From: Lentisphaerota bacterium
GTDB lineage: Bacteria; Verrucomicrobiota; Lentisphaeria; Victivallales; Victivallaceae
Assembly: GCA_015061625.1 (NCBI GenBank)
Contig: SUWG01000003.1
Coordinates: 108,489-172,488 of the forward strand
DNA length: 64,000 nucleotides
Reading direction: 5' to 3'
Of this stretch, positions 24,774-33,967 are shown in pieces; positions within the stretch are counted from its first letter, which is position 1; every line of letters begins with the position of its first letter. Made by a program: the position numbers and the translations under genes. Under the pieces are notes generated by a model, which did no database searches, was not told where the DNA came from, and saw only the letters and a program-made list of their open reading frames with translations.

Positions 24774-26024
24774 ATGGCGGAAAGTGAACAAAATCAAAAT
24801 CTGAACAATGAAGAAAGCATCAATGAAAATCCAGTACTGCATCCGGAAAAAATTTATCCCGGTAATGTTTGTCCGGCATCACCCGAAAATATGAAGAAAA
24901 AACACGGTCTCAAGCCGGTGACCAAGACGGAAAAACTCATCGTCAAACTGGTGACGATCGCCGCTATTCTTGCTGCATTGCATATACCTTTGCATATGGT
25001 CAAATATCAAAATAGAGAGAGAGCCGGAAGATTGAGAGGGGTTCAGAGTGAGATCGCCGCCTCCTGGGGCGGTGAGCAGACCGTCTCGTTTAATGTCGTT
25101 CCGCAGAATTTGACCATCGAGGCTGATGTCACTTCCGAAATCCGCTCCCGCGGTATCTATCAGGTGCCGGTTTACTCTGCGGCGATTAAGATGGATATGC
25201 AATTTGCCGAAGGGGTGACTGAAGTAAAAATCTACATCTCCGATGATATCGGTTTGCGCAGTGCCACCGCCGAAGTCGATGGTCATCCGGTCGAGTGTAA
25301 ATCCGGTACAAAATATATCCTTATTGCAGATAATGGGCGGGAAATCAGTTCATGCCGGATCAGTCTGCAGTTGCGCGGCAGCGGCAAACTGTTGTTTGAA
25401 ACCAACAGATGTAACAGCAAAATAAAAATTCGCGGCAATTGCAGCGATCCCGGTTTTATCGGCACTACATTGCCCGATTCCCGCTCCGTCGAAGAAGACG
25501 GGTTTTCCGCCACCTGGAATTTGAGCAATGTGGCAAACCAGCATCAGATCGGAGTCAACTTCCTGGTCGCCGCCAGCAACTATCAGCGGGTGGAAAGAAC
25601 GATGACTTATGCCACATTTTTCCTGATCGTCTTTTTCATTACCATCTTTGTCGGGGAAATGCTGACCTCCTGGCAGATCCATCCTCTGCAGTATGCTGTT
25701 GCCGCCGGTGGTCCGGTGCTTTTCTATCTTATGCTGCTGGCTCTTTCTGAACACATCAATTTTGCGGCTTCTTATTTTATCAGTGCGGCGATGATCGTGC
25801 TGATGGTGACTGCCTATGCTAAAATGTTCATGAGAAGATATGTTCCGGCCTTGATCATGGGAGGGGTTTTCATTGCCAGTTATGTGGTCAACTACATTGT
25901 CCTGCAGTTGGAAGATTTCGCCTTGCTCGCCGGAACTCTGGTGCTGGCGGTGATCCTCGGCGCATTGATGCTGATCACCGGTAAGGTCAATCAGCAGGAG
26001 TCTGAAAAGAAAGATAACGCCTGA
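24774..26024 (+). CDS. CreD-like inner membrane protein
   Basis: A 416-residue protein of the CreD (Cet) family. It has a hydrophilic N-terminus, one membrane segment (about 55-75), a large periplasmic region opening with EIAASWGGEQT and containing RGIYQVPVYSA, then about five or six C-terminal segments including the family motif IHPLQYAVAAGGPVLFYLMLLALSEH. In E. coli CreD belongs to the CreBC regulon and its loss changes envelope and colicin traits; the biochemical role is unknown. No creBC two-component genes are adjacent. The Shine-Dalgarno (gaaagg) is good. Confidence 0.85.
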   Translation: MAESEQNQNLNNEESINENPVLHPEKIYPGNVCPASPENMKKKHGLKPVTKTEKLIVKLVTIAAILAALHIPLHMVKYQNRERAGRLRGVQSEIAASWGGEQTVSFNVVPQNLTIEADVTSEIRSRGIYQVPVYSAAIKMDMQFAEGVTEVKIYISDDIGLRSATAEVDGHPVECKSGTKYILIADNGREISSCRISLQLRGSGKLLFETNRCNSKIKIRGNCSDPGFIGTTLPDSRSVEEDGFSATWNLSNVANQHQIGVNFLVAASNYQRVERTMTYATFFLIVFFITIFVGEMLTSWQIHPLQYAVAAGGPVLFYLMLLALSEHINFAASYFISAAMIVLMVTAYAKMFMRRYVPALIMGGVFIASYVVNYIVLQLEDFALLAGTLVLAVILGALMLITGKVNQQESEKKDNA

Positions 26025-26038
26025 TAATTAACTTTTAC

Positions 26039-26091
26039 CGAAAGGGGTTTGCCAGATCTTGAAATCAACGGCAACGCCCCTTTCGTTTTTT
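26039..26091. terminator. Terminator between convergent genes
   Basis: Stem cgaaagggg/cccctttcg with an inner ttgcc/ggcaa extension, followed by T6 on the + strand. It ends the CreD-like transcript and may also serve the convergent GH2 gene. Confidence 0.75.
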
Positions 26092-26101
26092 ATGTTTGAG
26101 A

Positions 26102-28903
26102 TTAACCATCGACCGGGCGGCCGCCCGCATCGACCTTTTTGCCGTTCTTATCCATGATTCCGGCGATAGCCAAACCGGAAATCAACTTATCTTCCGGCCA
26201 TTCGGGGGCAGGGGCGAAGTCGTTGCCATTGAGATATTCGACCAGAACCCGGAGCATATATTTTGCCCCCGGATCGTCGGCATCGAAACGCCAGCCGCTG
26301 ACCAGCAACCGCCCTTTGCCGACGGTGAATTCGGAAAGCATGGATTTATGTTTGACCATTTTGAATGAGGGGATCAATTCAAAAATCGGGGCAAATTCCG
26401 GCATATCGCCACTGTATATCAACGATTTACTGTTGGTCATCATCGGGAAAAACTGCCAATCCAAAAAGCCGTTATGAGGGAATTTTTCCCAGATCGGGTG
26501 CGCATTGAGCAATGCTCCGCCGTGACCGAGGGAACGGCCGGAAGTAAAGGAGCGGAAGCGTTCTCCGGAGGCCAGCGCAGGGAAGTTGCCGGTCAACAGC
26601 ACTCTGCCGCCGCCGCTGATGAATCTGATCAGGTTTTCATCCAGTTTATCCACGATTTTTACCTGATCATCAAGGGTGAAATCCCCGGCGGGAAAGATCC
26701 AGAAATTCCAGCGGTTTTCCCACGACTTTTCTCCGGTACTCAAGGTGACTTTGAGCGTGGCACTCACCCCTTTTTCGCATGACGGCAGAGTAAAATTGAC
26801 TGCTCCGGCCGGCACGACTTTACCGGGGGCAAAGGTGTCGCAGAGATGTTTGCCAGCCGCAATCACCTGACCGTCGGCGGTGTCAAACGACCATTGCAAA
26901 ACTGCTCCGGATAAGGGTTGTTCCTCAAAGCAGGAAAATTCAATGGTTTCAGAGAATGCGGTTCCGGCGGGGCGGTTTCTCTGATTCCCGGCGGAACAAA
27001 GCAGGATGCTTTCACCGCAGTAACGGCGCACATCGGCAACAGTTTCGCCATATTTTTCCTCATAAAATTCATTGAAAACCCCGCAGGGATAGCCGATCAG
27101 ATGCCAGTGAGTGTCGATGCCGCCCAGATAATCGAAGCCGGAAACGTTGCGCATGGAACGGATATTTTCGATCAGTTGTTTGCGGCATTCCGTGATAAAG
27201 AGTGTATTTTTTTCGTAGTAGATCCGGGCTTTTTCATAAACTCCGTGTTTGGTCATGTGTTCTCTGGCCGCCCGGAAAAGGTCGGTGCCGATAAAGGTAT
27301 TTTCGTAACGGGATTCCAGCGAAAAATCCAGATAGCCGCCGAGAATGCCCGCTTCATGGCAGAGGCATGGCCGCTGATAGACGGCGTTGCGCGCTTCCAT
27401 AAGTTCCCTGCCGGGATATTCATCATGACCGTAACTGAATTCTCCGGCGAGATTGCCGAAGCAATCGGAAATTTCCCGCACCCGGTCGAGCCTTTGAGCA
27501 TCATACTCCATCGGGTAGTGGGTGATTTCCCGCCCGGCATCAAAATCATATTCGATCCCGCGCATGGCTGATTGCGGATTGAAGAGCATTCCGGGGGCCA
27601 TCTGCCGGAGCATGGCGGCAAGTTTTTCCAAACGGATAATGGCCGTTTCGTCGATCTTTTTTTCGTTGCCTTCGCATAATATCACTGCGGATGGATGACG
27701 GCGGATCTGCCGGATGATGTCGGCGGCTTCATCGAAACTCCAGACCGAGGGCAATTCCGTTTCCACCAGCAAACCCAGTTGGTCGCAGGCCTCGTAGAAG
27801 GCTTCCGGCGGACACCAGGTGTGACAGCGCACGAAGTTGAATCCGGCCCGTTGTAAAACGCCCAATTCACGCAGATATTTTTCCCGGTCGCAATGCGGAT
27901 TGGTGGTGTCGGCAAAGTAACAGTGTTCGGTCACGCCCCGGAAAAAGGTGGGAATACCGTTGATCTCTATACTCATCCCGTTGACGGTCAACTGTCTTGC
28001 GCCCCACCGGAATTTGACGGCATCGGTGATTTGCCCATCGGCATCGAGGGTCAGTTCGATATCGCACAATTCCGGGTGGCGGTCGCTCCACAAGGCGGGG
28101 GGACATTGGGAAGTGAATTCAACTCTGCCATCGATGGGGAGCGTGCCGGAATCAAATTTTTCCCCTTTGTACGATATCGACCAGTGCAACATGGCTTTGC
28201 CGCCGCGATTTTCAACGTGCCACACCGGCACACCGTTGGCGAAGGTGATATAGTAATCGCTCAAGGTGGATTGCGGAGTAAGTTTCAAAGCGACTCCGCC
28301 ATTGATGCCGCCTCTTTCCGACTGATATCCCTGGGCGGCAAGTCCCCGGTGCTGACCGGGGCGGGTGCCGAAAGGTATGCCGTCATGACTTTTATCCAGC
28401 CGGTGATAGGCTCCGCCGTCATCGTGGAAATTGCAGACGGCGATGATGAGTTCATTTTCGCCGGGTTTGAGCAGTTTTTCCAGTTGATAAGTGCTGGCGG
28501 TGGAATATCCGGTGGTACTTCCGGCAAAACAGCCGTTGCAGTAAACACTGCAACCCCACATTGCCGGGCCCACGGTCAAAGTGGCACAGCAGAAATCCTG
28601 ATCGACCGTGAAGCGTTTGCGGTAGAATCCGGTGCCGATAAGAAAACTGCTGGCGGCATGAGGCAGCAAAGTGCGCCCCATGGGGAAGTGCGGTTTGCGG
28701 TAATCGGGGTTGAATCTGGCGGTCAGACCGAAGAAATCTTCTTCGTCAAAAAGTTCATAGTGGTCATCCCAGTAGCCGGGCGTGACCATCTGACCGGAAA
28801 ATTCCTCCGGTGCGGGCAGCGGAGAAAGCAGATTGTTGAATGGTTGGGGAGAATAGAAAAAGTCCCATCTGCCGTCAAGGGAAACTGTATTGAAAGCACT
28901 CAT
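26102..28903 (-). CDS. Glycoside hydrolase family 2-type beta-glycosidase
   Basis: A 933-residue enzyme in beta-galactosidase/beta-glucuronidase style. It has an N-terminal jelly-roll sugar-binding domain (FYRKRFTV ... WGCSVYCNGCFAG), an Ig-like domain, then a TIM barrel. The acid/base Glu is in CEGNEKK (the family's GNE), and the nucleophile is likely the Glu of CHEAG. The C-terminal ~250 residues include a ThuA/GATase-like phrase (ISGGGRVLLTG). The track opens at a TTG at 28933; the ATG at 28903 (MSAFNTVSLDGRW) is preferred. No signal peptide, so it is probably cytoplasmic. Substrate unknown. Confidence 0.85.
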   Translation of the reverse strand: MSAFNTVSLDGRWDFFYSPQPFNNLLSPLPAPEEFSGQMVTPGYWDDHYELFDEEDFFGLTARFNPDYRKPHFPMGRTLLPHAASSFLIGTGFYRKRFTVDQDFCCATLTVGPAMWGCSVYCNGCFAGSTTGYSTASTYQLEKLLKPGENELIIAVCNFHDDGGAYHRLDKSHDGIPFGTRPGQHRGLAAQGYQSERGGINGGVALKLTPQSTLSDYYITFANGVPVWHVENRGGKAMLHWSISYKGEKFDSGTLPIDGRVEFTSQCPPALWSDRHPELCDIELTLDADGQITDAVKFRWGARQLTVNGMSIEINGIPTFFRGVTEHCYFADTTNPHCDREKYLRELGVLQRAGFNFVRCHTWCPPEAFYEACDQLGLLVETELPSVWSFDEAADIIRQIRRHPSAVILCEGNEKKIDETAIIRLEKLAAMLRQMAPGMLFNPQSAMRGIEYDFDAGREITHYPMEYDAQRLDRVREISDCFGNLAGEFSYGHDEYPGRELMEARNAVYQRPCLCHEAGILGGYLDFSLESRYENTFIGTDLFRAAREHMTKHGVYEKARIYYEKNTLFITECRKQLIENIRSMRNVSGFDYLGGIDTHWHLIGYPCGVFNEFYEEKYGETVADVRRYCGESILLCSAGNQRNRPAGTAFSETIEFSCFEEQPLSGAVLQWSFDTADGQVIAAGKHLCDTFAPGKVVPAGAVNFTLPSCEKGVSATLKVTLSTGEKSWENRWNFWIFPAGDFTLDDQVKIVDKLDENLIRFISGGGRVLLTGNFPALASGERFRSFTSGRSLGHGGALLNAHPIWEKFPHNGFLDWQFFPMMTNSKSLIYSGDMPEFAPIFELIPSFKMVKHKSMLSEFTVGKGRLLVSGWRFDADDPGAKYMLRVLVEYLNGNDFAPAPEWPEDKLISGLAIAGIMDKNGKKVDAGGRPVDG

Positions 28904-28941
28904 GATCTTGTTTTGATTTCGGTTGATATTCAATTTTACAT

Positions 28942-28970
28942 ACTATAACTTCACGGATGACAATTTGCAA
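28942..28970 (-). promoter_or_regulatory. Promoter of GH2 gene
   Basis: Minus strand TTGCAA (28965-28970), 17 bp, TATAGT (28942-28947), about 39 bp before the ATG at 28903. Confidence 0.65.
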
Positions 28971-29022
28971 ACCGGATTTGTTCCGGGATCGGGTAAAAAA
29001 GCGGGATTTACCGGTGTTTTTC

Positions 29023-29051
29023 TTGACAAAACGGCAAAACGATGCTTTATT
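29023..29051 (+). promoter_or_regulatory. Promoter of pyrophosphatase operon
   Basis: TTGACA (29023-29028), 17 bp, TTTATT (29046-29051); the start codon at 29079 follows 27 bp later. The consensus -35 places the start downstream of the ORF track's 28923. Confidence 0.65.
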
Positions 29052-29078
29052 TATGTGGAATACATCACAGGTGATTTT

Positions 29079-30779
29079 ATGAACAGACGAAAAGTACATC
29101 AGCATCATACTTTGCAAACCTTTATCAGCGGTCACCGCAATCCGGATATCGATTCGCTGGCGGCCGCCGCCGGATTGGCCGTTTTACGCGGCCGTCACGG
29201 AGAAGGTGAATTCATTCCGTTGTGTCCGGGGGTGTTGCCCGACCGGGCGAAATATCTCTTTGACCGCTTTCAAATCCCTTATCCGGTCAGCCGCAACGAT
29301 GTGTATATCAAAATCGCCGATCTGATGAGCGATGTGCCGCTGGTCGGCGGCGATATGCCGCTGTTTTCCGCAGTGGAAAAGTTGCGGGAGACCCGGTTGG
29401 CAAGATTGCCGGTGACGGATGAAAACGGCCGTTATCTGGGAATGTTGAGCGGCCTGGCACTTTTGAGCAAACTTTTGAGTGTCGGCGGTGATGGTGACGG
29501 CGGCGACGGTCTGACCGGGCGCAAAGTTTATTCTTCGGCGGCATTGATCAAAGAGGTGCTGGAAGCGGAATTGCTCACCGGGGAAAATCTGGCTGCCGGT
29601 CAGGATTTTGAAGTTTATGTGGCCGCCATGAGTGCGGCGACATTTAAAAAACATCTGCCGTCATGCAGTGAAAAACTGGCGGTGATCGTCGGCGACCGGC
29701 CGGATATCCAGCAGTTGGTCGTTGAACGCAATATCCGGTTGATGATCGTTACCGGCAACCGCCCGGTAAGTGACGAAGTTCTGGCCAAAGCCAGAGAAAA
29801 CAAGGTGGTTTTACTGCTTACCGGCCTGGATTCGGCCGCGGCGATACGCCGGTTGAAATTCAGTGTGCCGGTGAAATTTGCGGTGAAACGTGACGATGAA
29901 GAATTGATCGTTTCGCCCGCTGACCGTTTGCGGGATGTCAAGCGGAAGATACTTGACCATTATGAAGATGTGATCCCGGCAGTGGATAATGACGGCATTT
30001 TGAAAGGGGTGATCCTCAAACACACCTTGCATCAGCAGCCGCCTTACCGGATGATCCTGGTCGATCACAATGAGATCGATCAGAGTCCGCCGGGAGTGGA
30101 GGAAATCCCGGTGGTCGAGGTGGTCGATCACCACCGGATCGGCATGATGCCGACGGCGGTGCCGATACGTTTTACCGGCGATGTGGTCGGCAGCAGTTGT
30201 ACACTGGTGGCGATGATGTACCGCAGTGCCGGCGAGAGATTGACTCCGGAAATGGCCGGATTGCTTTTAGGCGGCATAATTTCCGATACTCTGCTGTTGA
30301 AATCCCCGACCACTGCCGATCTTGACCGGCGGATGTGTGACTGGCTGGAAAAACTTTCCGGGGTGGGGCGCAAAGAATTGATGGATGAATTGTTGCAGAT
30401 CGACTCACCGCTGGCGGTCAAACCGGCACTGGAAGTTATCAATGGCGACCGCAAAGATTACACCGACCGGAATATCCGTTTCGCCCTGTCGCAGGTCGAG
30501 GAGAGCAATCTGGAATTGCTCCATCAGCGCAGAAGTGAATTGACTGAAGCGATGTACAAAATCATGGAAACGGAAAAACTGGACTTTTTCGGCTTGCTGG
30601 TGACCGATGCGGTGCGGGGCAATTCTGAATTGCTGGCACTGGGTGACCGGGCCATGCGGCGCAGTCTGCCGTACCGCAGTGACGATGATGAAATTTTCCT
30701 GCTGCCGGGGGTGTTGAGCCGCAAAAAACAGTTGTTGCCGCAGATGTTGTCGATCACATCTACCTTACAGGATAAATAG
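29079..30779 (+). CDS. ppaC: Manganese-dependent family II inorganic pyrophosphatase with CBS/DRTGG domains
   Basis: Hydrolyses pyrophosphate to drive biosynthesis. From the ATG at 29079 (Shine-Dalgarno aggtga; the promoter lies inside the track's longer frame) it has 566 residues. The DHH part has SGHRNPDIDS at 17-26, DHNE and the VVDHHR motif; the C-terminal DHHA2 part ends ILPGVLSRKKQLLP-like (LLPGVLSRKKQLLP). Between residues about 75 and 310 lies an inserted regulatory region with CBS-like (RLARLPVTDENGRYLGML) and DRTGG-like segments, as in nucleotide-regulated PPases. A small lipoprotein and a DNA methyltransferase follow closely. Confidence 0.9.
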   Translation: MNRRKVHQHHTLQTFISGHRNPDIDSLAAAAGLAVLRGRHGEGEFIPLCPGVLPDRAKYLFDRFQIPYPVSRNDVYIKIADLMSDVPLVGGDMPLFSAVEKLRETRLARLPVTDENGRYLGMLSGLALLSKLLSVGGDGDGGDGLTGRKVYSSAALIKEVLEAELLTGENLAAGQDFEVYVAAMSAATFKKHLPSCSEKLAVIVGDRPDIQQLVVERNIRLMIVTGNRPVSDEVLAKARENKVVLLLTGLDSAAAIRRLKFSVPVKFAVKRDDEELIVSPADRLRDVKRKILDHYEDVIPAVDNDGILKGVILKHTLHQQPPYRMILVDHNEIDQSPPGVEEIPVVEVVDHHRIGMMPTAVPIRFTGDVVGSSCTLVAMMYRSAGERLTPEMAGLLLGGIISDTLLLKSPTTADLDRRMCDWLEKLSGVGRKELMDELLQIDSPLAVKPALEVINGDRKDYTDRNIRFALSQVEESNLELLHQRRSELTEAMYKIMETEKLDFFGLLVTDAVRGNSELLALGDRAMRRSLPYRSDDDEIFLLPGVLSRKKQLLPQMLSITSTLQDK

Positions 30780-30795
30780 GTACAGAGAGGGAGAA

Positions 30796-31101
30796 ATGAA
30801 AAAGATTCTGTTTCAGATGGTGTTTATGATGTTGTGCGCTCTGGTGCTTTGCGGTTGCGTTTGTGACCATACCCATGTGCCGGGCAGGGTGATCAACCAT
30901 CCGGCGGAGCCGGATAGTACCGATGCATTTTTCTGTATTTTGGATTATATGCTTTTCACTCCGGATGGTCAATGGCGGGAAAGCGATCAGCGTGATGCCC
31001 AGATCCAGCGTGAACAGCAGGAACGGGAGGCACGGGAAGCACGGGAGCAGGAACAGGAACGGGAGCGTTTGCGTCAAACCCGTCCCCGCCGTCAGAGATG
31101 A
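30796..31101 (+). CDS. Small lipoprotein, unknown
   Basis: A 101-residue protein with a lipoprotein signal peptide (MKKILFQMVFMMLCALVLCGC, lipobox LCGC with the lipidated Cys near 21). The C-terminal ~40 residues are a highly charged Glu/Arg/Gln run (QREQQEREAREAREQEQERE), probably a coil. Shine-Dalgarno gagaggg. It starts 16 bp after the pyrophosphatase gene, so it is likely co-transcribed. Family unknown. Confidence 0.7.
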   Translation: MKKILFQMVFMMLCALVLCGCVCDHTHVPGRVINHPAEPDSTDAFFCILDYMLFTPDGQWRESDQRDAQIQREQQEREAREAREQEQERERLRQTRPRRQR

Positions 31102-31117
31102 ACGGAGTAAGGCGGAT

Positions 31118-32071
31118 ATGAGTATGGTAAAGTGTCGTGCGCCGCGCAACCGGACATTGCAACTGACTGCGGATGAATCGGATGAGTTGTTGAAACACAC
31201 GGTTTTTCCTGCCGGAAGCCGGTTGACTTTACCGGAAGTGGAAAACCGGATCATTTGCGGTGACATCTTTGCTGTTGCTCCGCTTCTGCCCCGGAATTTT
31301 GCCGATCTTATTATTGTCGATCCGCCGTATAACCTGACCAAAAATTTCAATGGCAGAGTATTCAAAAGTACCAATATAGCGGAGTATGAAGATTATACCC
31401 GCAGTTGGCTGTCATTGATCGCTCCGTTGCTCAAGACGGCGGGTTCGATCTATGTCTGCTGTGACTGGATAAGTTCTCCGGTGATCGGTCGGGTGCTGGG
31501 TGAATTTTTCGTCTTGCGCAACCGGATAACCTGGCAGCGGGAAAAGGGGCGCGGGGCGGCGGGAAACTGGAAAAATTCTTCCGAAGATATCTATTTTGCC
31601 ACGGCCGGAAAATCTTATACATTCAACCTTGAAGCGGTGAAAATGCGGCGGCGGGTGATTGCTCCCTACCGTTGTGACGGCAAGCCGAAAGACTGGGTGG
31701 CAAGTGACAGCGGCAATTACCGGGATAGTTGTCCGGGGAATTTCTGGGATGATATAACGGTGCCATTCTGGTCGATGCCGGAAAATACCGATCATCCCAC
31801 GCAGAAGCCGGAAAAACTTTTAGCCAAACTGATTCTGGCTTCCAGCAACGAAAATATGGTGGTTTTCGACCCATTCGGCGGCAGTGGTTCGACGGCGGTG
31901 ACGGCGAAAAAACTCCGCCGGCGTTACTGTTCGGTGGAAATCGACCGTAACTATTGTGCCTGGGCGGAAAAGCGGCTTCAGATCGCGGAAAATGATAAAA
32001 GTATCCAGGGCTTTGACGGTAAAGTTTTCTATGAACGCAACACTGTGCCGCCAACGGGGAAAAAAGGTTGA
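31118..32071 (+). CDS. Site-specific DNA methyltransferase (adenine-N6/cytosine-N4, class beta order)
   Basis: A 317-residue MTase of the N6_N4_Mtase family. The catalytic motif DPPYNLTK comes first (about 68-75) and the SAM-binding FDPFGGSGSTAVTAKKL comes last (about 250), which is the class beta order. The track starts at 30923 inside the lipoprotein gene; the ATG at 31118 follows a good Shine-Dalgarno (ggag, aagg). No restriction endonuclease gene is adjacent, so it looks like an orphan MTase, possibly with regulatory methylation. Recognition sequence unknown. Its stop lies 1 bp from the stop of the convergent ClC gene. Confidence 0.88.
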   Translation: MSMVKCRAPRNRTLQLTADESDELLKHTVFPAGSRLTLPEVENRIICGDIFAVAPLLPRNFADLIIVDPPYNLTKNFNGRVFKSTNIAEYEDYTRSWLSLIAPLLKTAGSIYVCCDWISSPVIGRVLGEFFVLRNRITWQREKGRGAAGNWKNSSEDIYFATAGKSYTFNLEAVKMRRRVIAPYRCDGKPKDWVASDSGNYRDSCPGNFWDDITVPFWSMPENTDHPTQKPEKLLAKLILASSNENMVVFDPFGGSGSTAVTAKKLRRRYCSVEIDRNYCAWAEKRLQIAENDKSIQGFDGKVFYERNTVPPTGKKG

Positions 32072-32072
32072 T

Positions 32073-33875
32073 TCAGTAAGAGTCGGCTTCCCGGATCAGT
32101 CCCCGGTAAAGTTTGAAAATATCCACCGCAGAAACAAAACCCATGAATTTGCCGTCTTTATTTTTTACCGGCAGATGCTCAAGGCGGCTTTTTTCCAGCA
32201 TATTCATCGCTCTGGATAAGTCATCATCCTCATTGAGTATCCACTTCGGGGCTTCCATAAGGTCGAAAACCAGCATACTGCCCGCCAGACGGGGATCAAG
32301 AAGAATGGGTGTGATCTGCTCCAGATGGAGGATGCCTTCCAATTCACCGGAGTCATTGAGTACCGGGAAAAGATCGCTTTTGGGGGAATCTTCAATGATC
32401 CGGCTCAACTGTGAAACATTGAGTTCCGGGGCAAGCCGGGTATATTCCGGAGTGATACAGACCCGCACAGAAAGGGTGCGGAGCAGGGCCTGATCCCGGT
32501 CATCGGTCAGCAGATCGGCTTCCGCAAGGGCTTTGCGGTAGATCGAATGCGGCTCAAAGAAACGTGCCACGGCATGAGCCACGCTGGAAACGATCATCAG
32601 CGGCACCAGCAGAATATAACTGTAAGTGACTTCCGCAATAAGGAATATTCCGGTCAATGGCGCCCGCAGAACTGCGGAAAACACTCCGCACATACCGATA
32701 ACGATGAAGTTGGCTTCATGCAATTCGGCCATGCCGGAAAGGTTGATCATCCGGGCAAAGGCGAAGCCGGAAAAGGCCCCGATGAACATTGCCGGAGCGA
32801 AAATGCCGCCGTCACCGCCGGAATTTACTGTCAATTCTGAAACGGCCGCTTTCAGTAATATCGCCGCCGCCACGACCACTGCCAATGCTGCCGGCAGCGG
32901 CAGACCGGCAAGTACCGGGCAATACTCTTGCAAAACTTCCAACTCCCCATGAAACAGCCGGGAAATGAAGTAGTATCCCTGACCGCGCAAGACCGGGAAA
33001 AAGGCCAGGATCGTTCCCATAATGATCCCCCCGGCGAGCAACCGCCGTCCGGGAGCCGGCAGTGTTTTTTTCAGCAATCCGGAAATGTAATAGACGCTTT
33101 TGATGACGAAAACCCCGATGAGCGCACAGAAAATGCCGCAGAGAAAATAGTAGGGTATGGCATCCAGACGCCATTGGGGATTGATGACAAACAGCGGCGG
33201 TTCATGATAAAAGAGCGCGCGGGAAACCACCATCGCCACTGCGCTGGATATCAGCATCGGGATCAGTGCCGCCACGCTGAATTGCGGCAGCAGAACTTCA
33301 ATGGCAAACAAAACTCCGCCGATCGGACTTTGGAATATGGCGGAAATGGCGGCGGCGGCACCGCAACCGATCATCAGCATCTTCTGCCGCCGGTCAATGC
33401 CGAAAAATCCGGCGGTATTCGCTCCGATCGCCGCTCCGGTCAGCACGCTCGGAGCTTCCAACCCCGCCGAGCCTCCGCAGCCGACCGACAGCGCACTGGA
33501 AATAACATGGTTGAAGGTCTCTTTCAGGGGAATGCCGGTACGTCTGCGGTTGAGAGACAAAATCAGCGGACTTAAACTTTTGGCATAACGGTTGCCGCCG
33601 ATGAGCCGCTGGGAAAAGTATGAAAGCGTGATACCGGTCACCGGCATCAGGAAAAACAGGGCCGTTGCCCAGTAAGAACCGTTGTTCCGGAGCAGTTGGC
33701 CGCAATGTTCCAGACCGGCGACCAATTCATGCAGAATTGCCGCGGCCACGGCGGCAGTTACCCCGATGAGCATGGCGATCGGCACCGCCCGGTAACGCGA
33801 ACCGAACCGGGTTTCCCACAGGCGGCGCAGGCGCAAAACTGATTTGCGGCGCAATTTGATCAAAAATCTGCTCAT
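32073..33875 (-). CDS. ClC-type chloride channel/antiporter with C-terminal CBS pair
   Basis: A 600-residue membrane protein. The voltage-gated chloride channel domain (about 30-440) has the selectivity and gating motifs GCGGSAGLEAPS (the gating Glu is present, though the usual GREGP reads GLEAP), SPIGGVLFAIE and NSGGDGGIFAPAMFIGA. Residues about 465-595 form two CBS domains that commonly bind nucleotides. In bacteria such proteins exchange Cl- for H+ or conduct anions. It has its own promoter. It converges tail-to-tail with the methyltransferase gene. Confidence 0.92.
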   Translation of the reverse strand: MSRFLIKLRRKSVLRLRRLWETRFGSRYRAVPIAMLIGVTAAVAAAILHELVAGLEHCGQLLRNNGSYWATALFFLMPVTGITLSYFSQRLIGGNRYAKSLSPLILSLNRRRTGIPLKETFNHVISSALSVGCGGSAGLEAPSVLTGAAIGANTAGFFGIDRRQKMLMIGCGAAAAISAIFQSPIGGVLFAIEVLLPQFSVAALIPMLISSAVAMVVSRALFYHEPPLFVINPQWRLDAIPYYFLCGIFCALIGVFVIKSVYYISGLLKKTLPAPGRRLLAGGIIMGTILAFFPVLRGQGYYFISRLFHGELEVLQEYCPVLAGLPLPAALAVVVAAAILLKAAVSELTVNSGGDGGIFAPAMFIGAFSGFAFARMINLSGMAELHEANFIVIGMCGVFSAVLRAPLTGIFLIAEVTYSYILLVPLMIVSSVAHAVARFFEPHSIYRKALAEADLLTDDRDQALLRTLSVRVCITPEYTRLAPELNVSQLSRIIEDSPKSDLFPVLNDSGELEGILHLEQITPILLDPRLAGSMLVFDLMEAPKWILNEDDDLSRAMNMLEKSRLEHLPVKNKDGKFMGFVSAVDIFKLYRGLIREADSY

Positions 33876-33918
33876 TTTACCGGGTGATATCCTGTAAACA
33901 TTTGATAGACAACTCTAT

Positions 33919-33947
33919 AATATAGCACAGTTTGATCTCTTTTACAA
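33919..33947 (-). promoter_or_regulatory. Promoter of ClC gene
   Basis: Minus strand TTGTAA (33942-33947), 17 bp, TATATT (33919-33924), about 44 bp before the start codon at 33875. Confidence 0.65.
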
Positions 33948-33967
33948 GATTTCATCCGGTGATAACT

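Noticed and set aside
28923-29078. N-terminal extension of the pyrophosphatase
   Set aside because: A consensus promoter lies inside it, and the family's conserved sequence begins after the ATG at 29079.
30923-31117. N-terminal extension of the DNA methyltransferase in the ORF track
   Set aside because: It overlaps the lipoprotein frame and has no Shine-Dalgarno; the ATG at 31118 is well supported.
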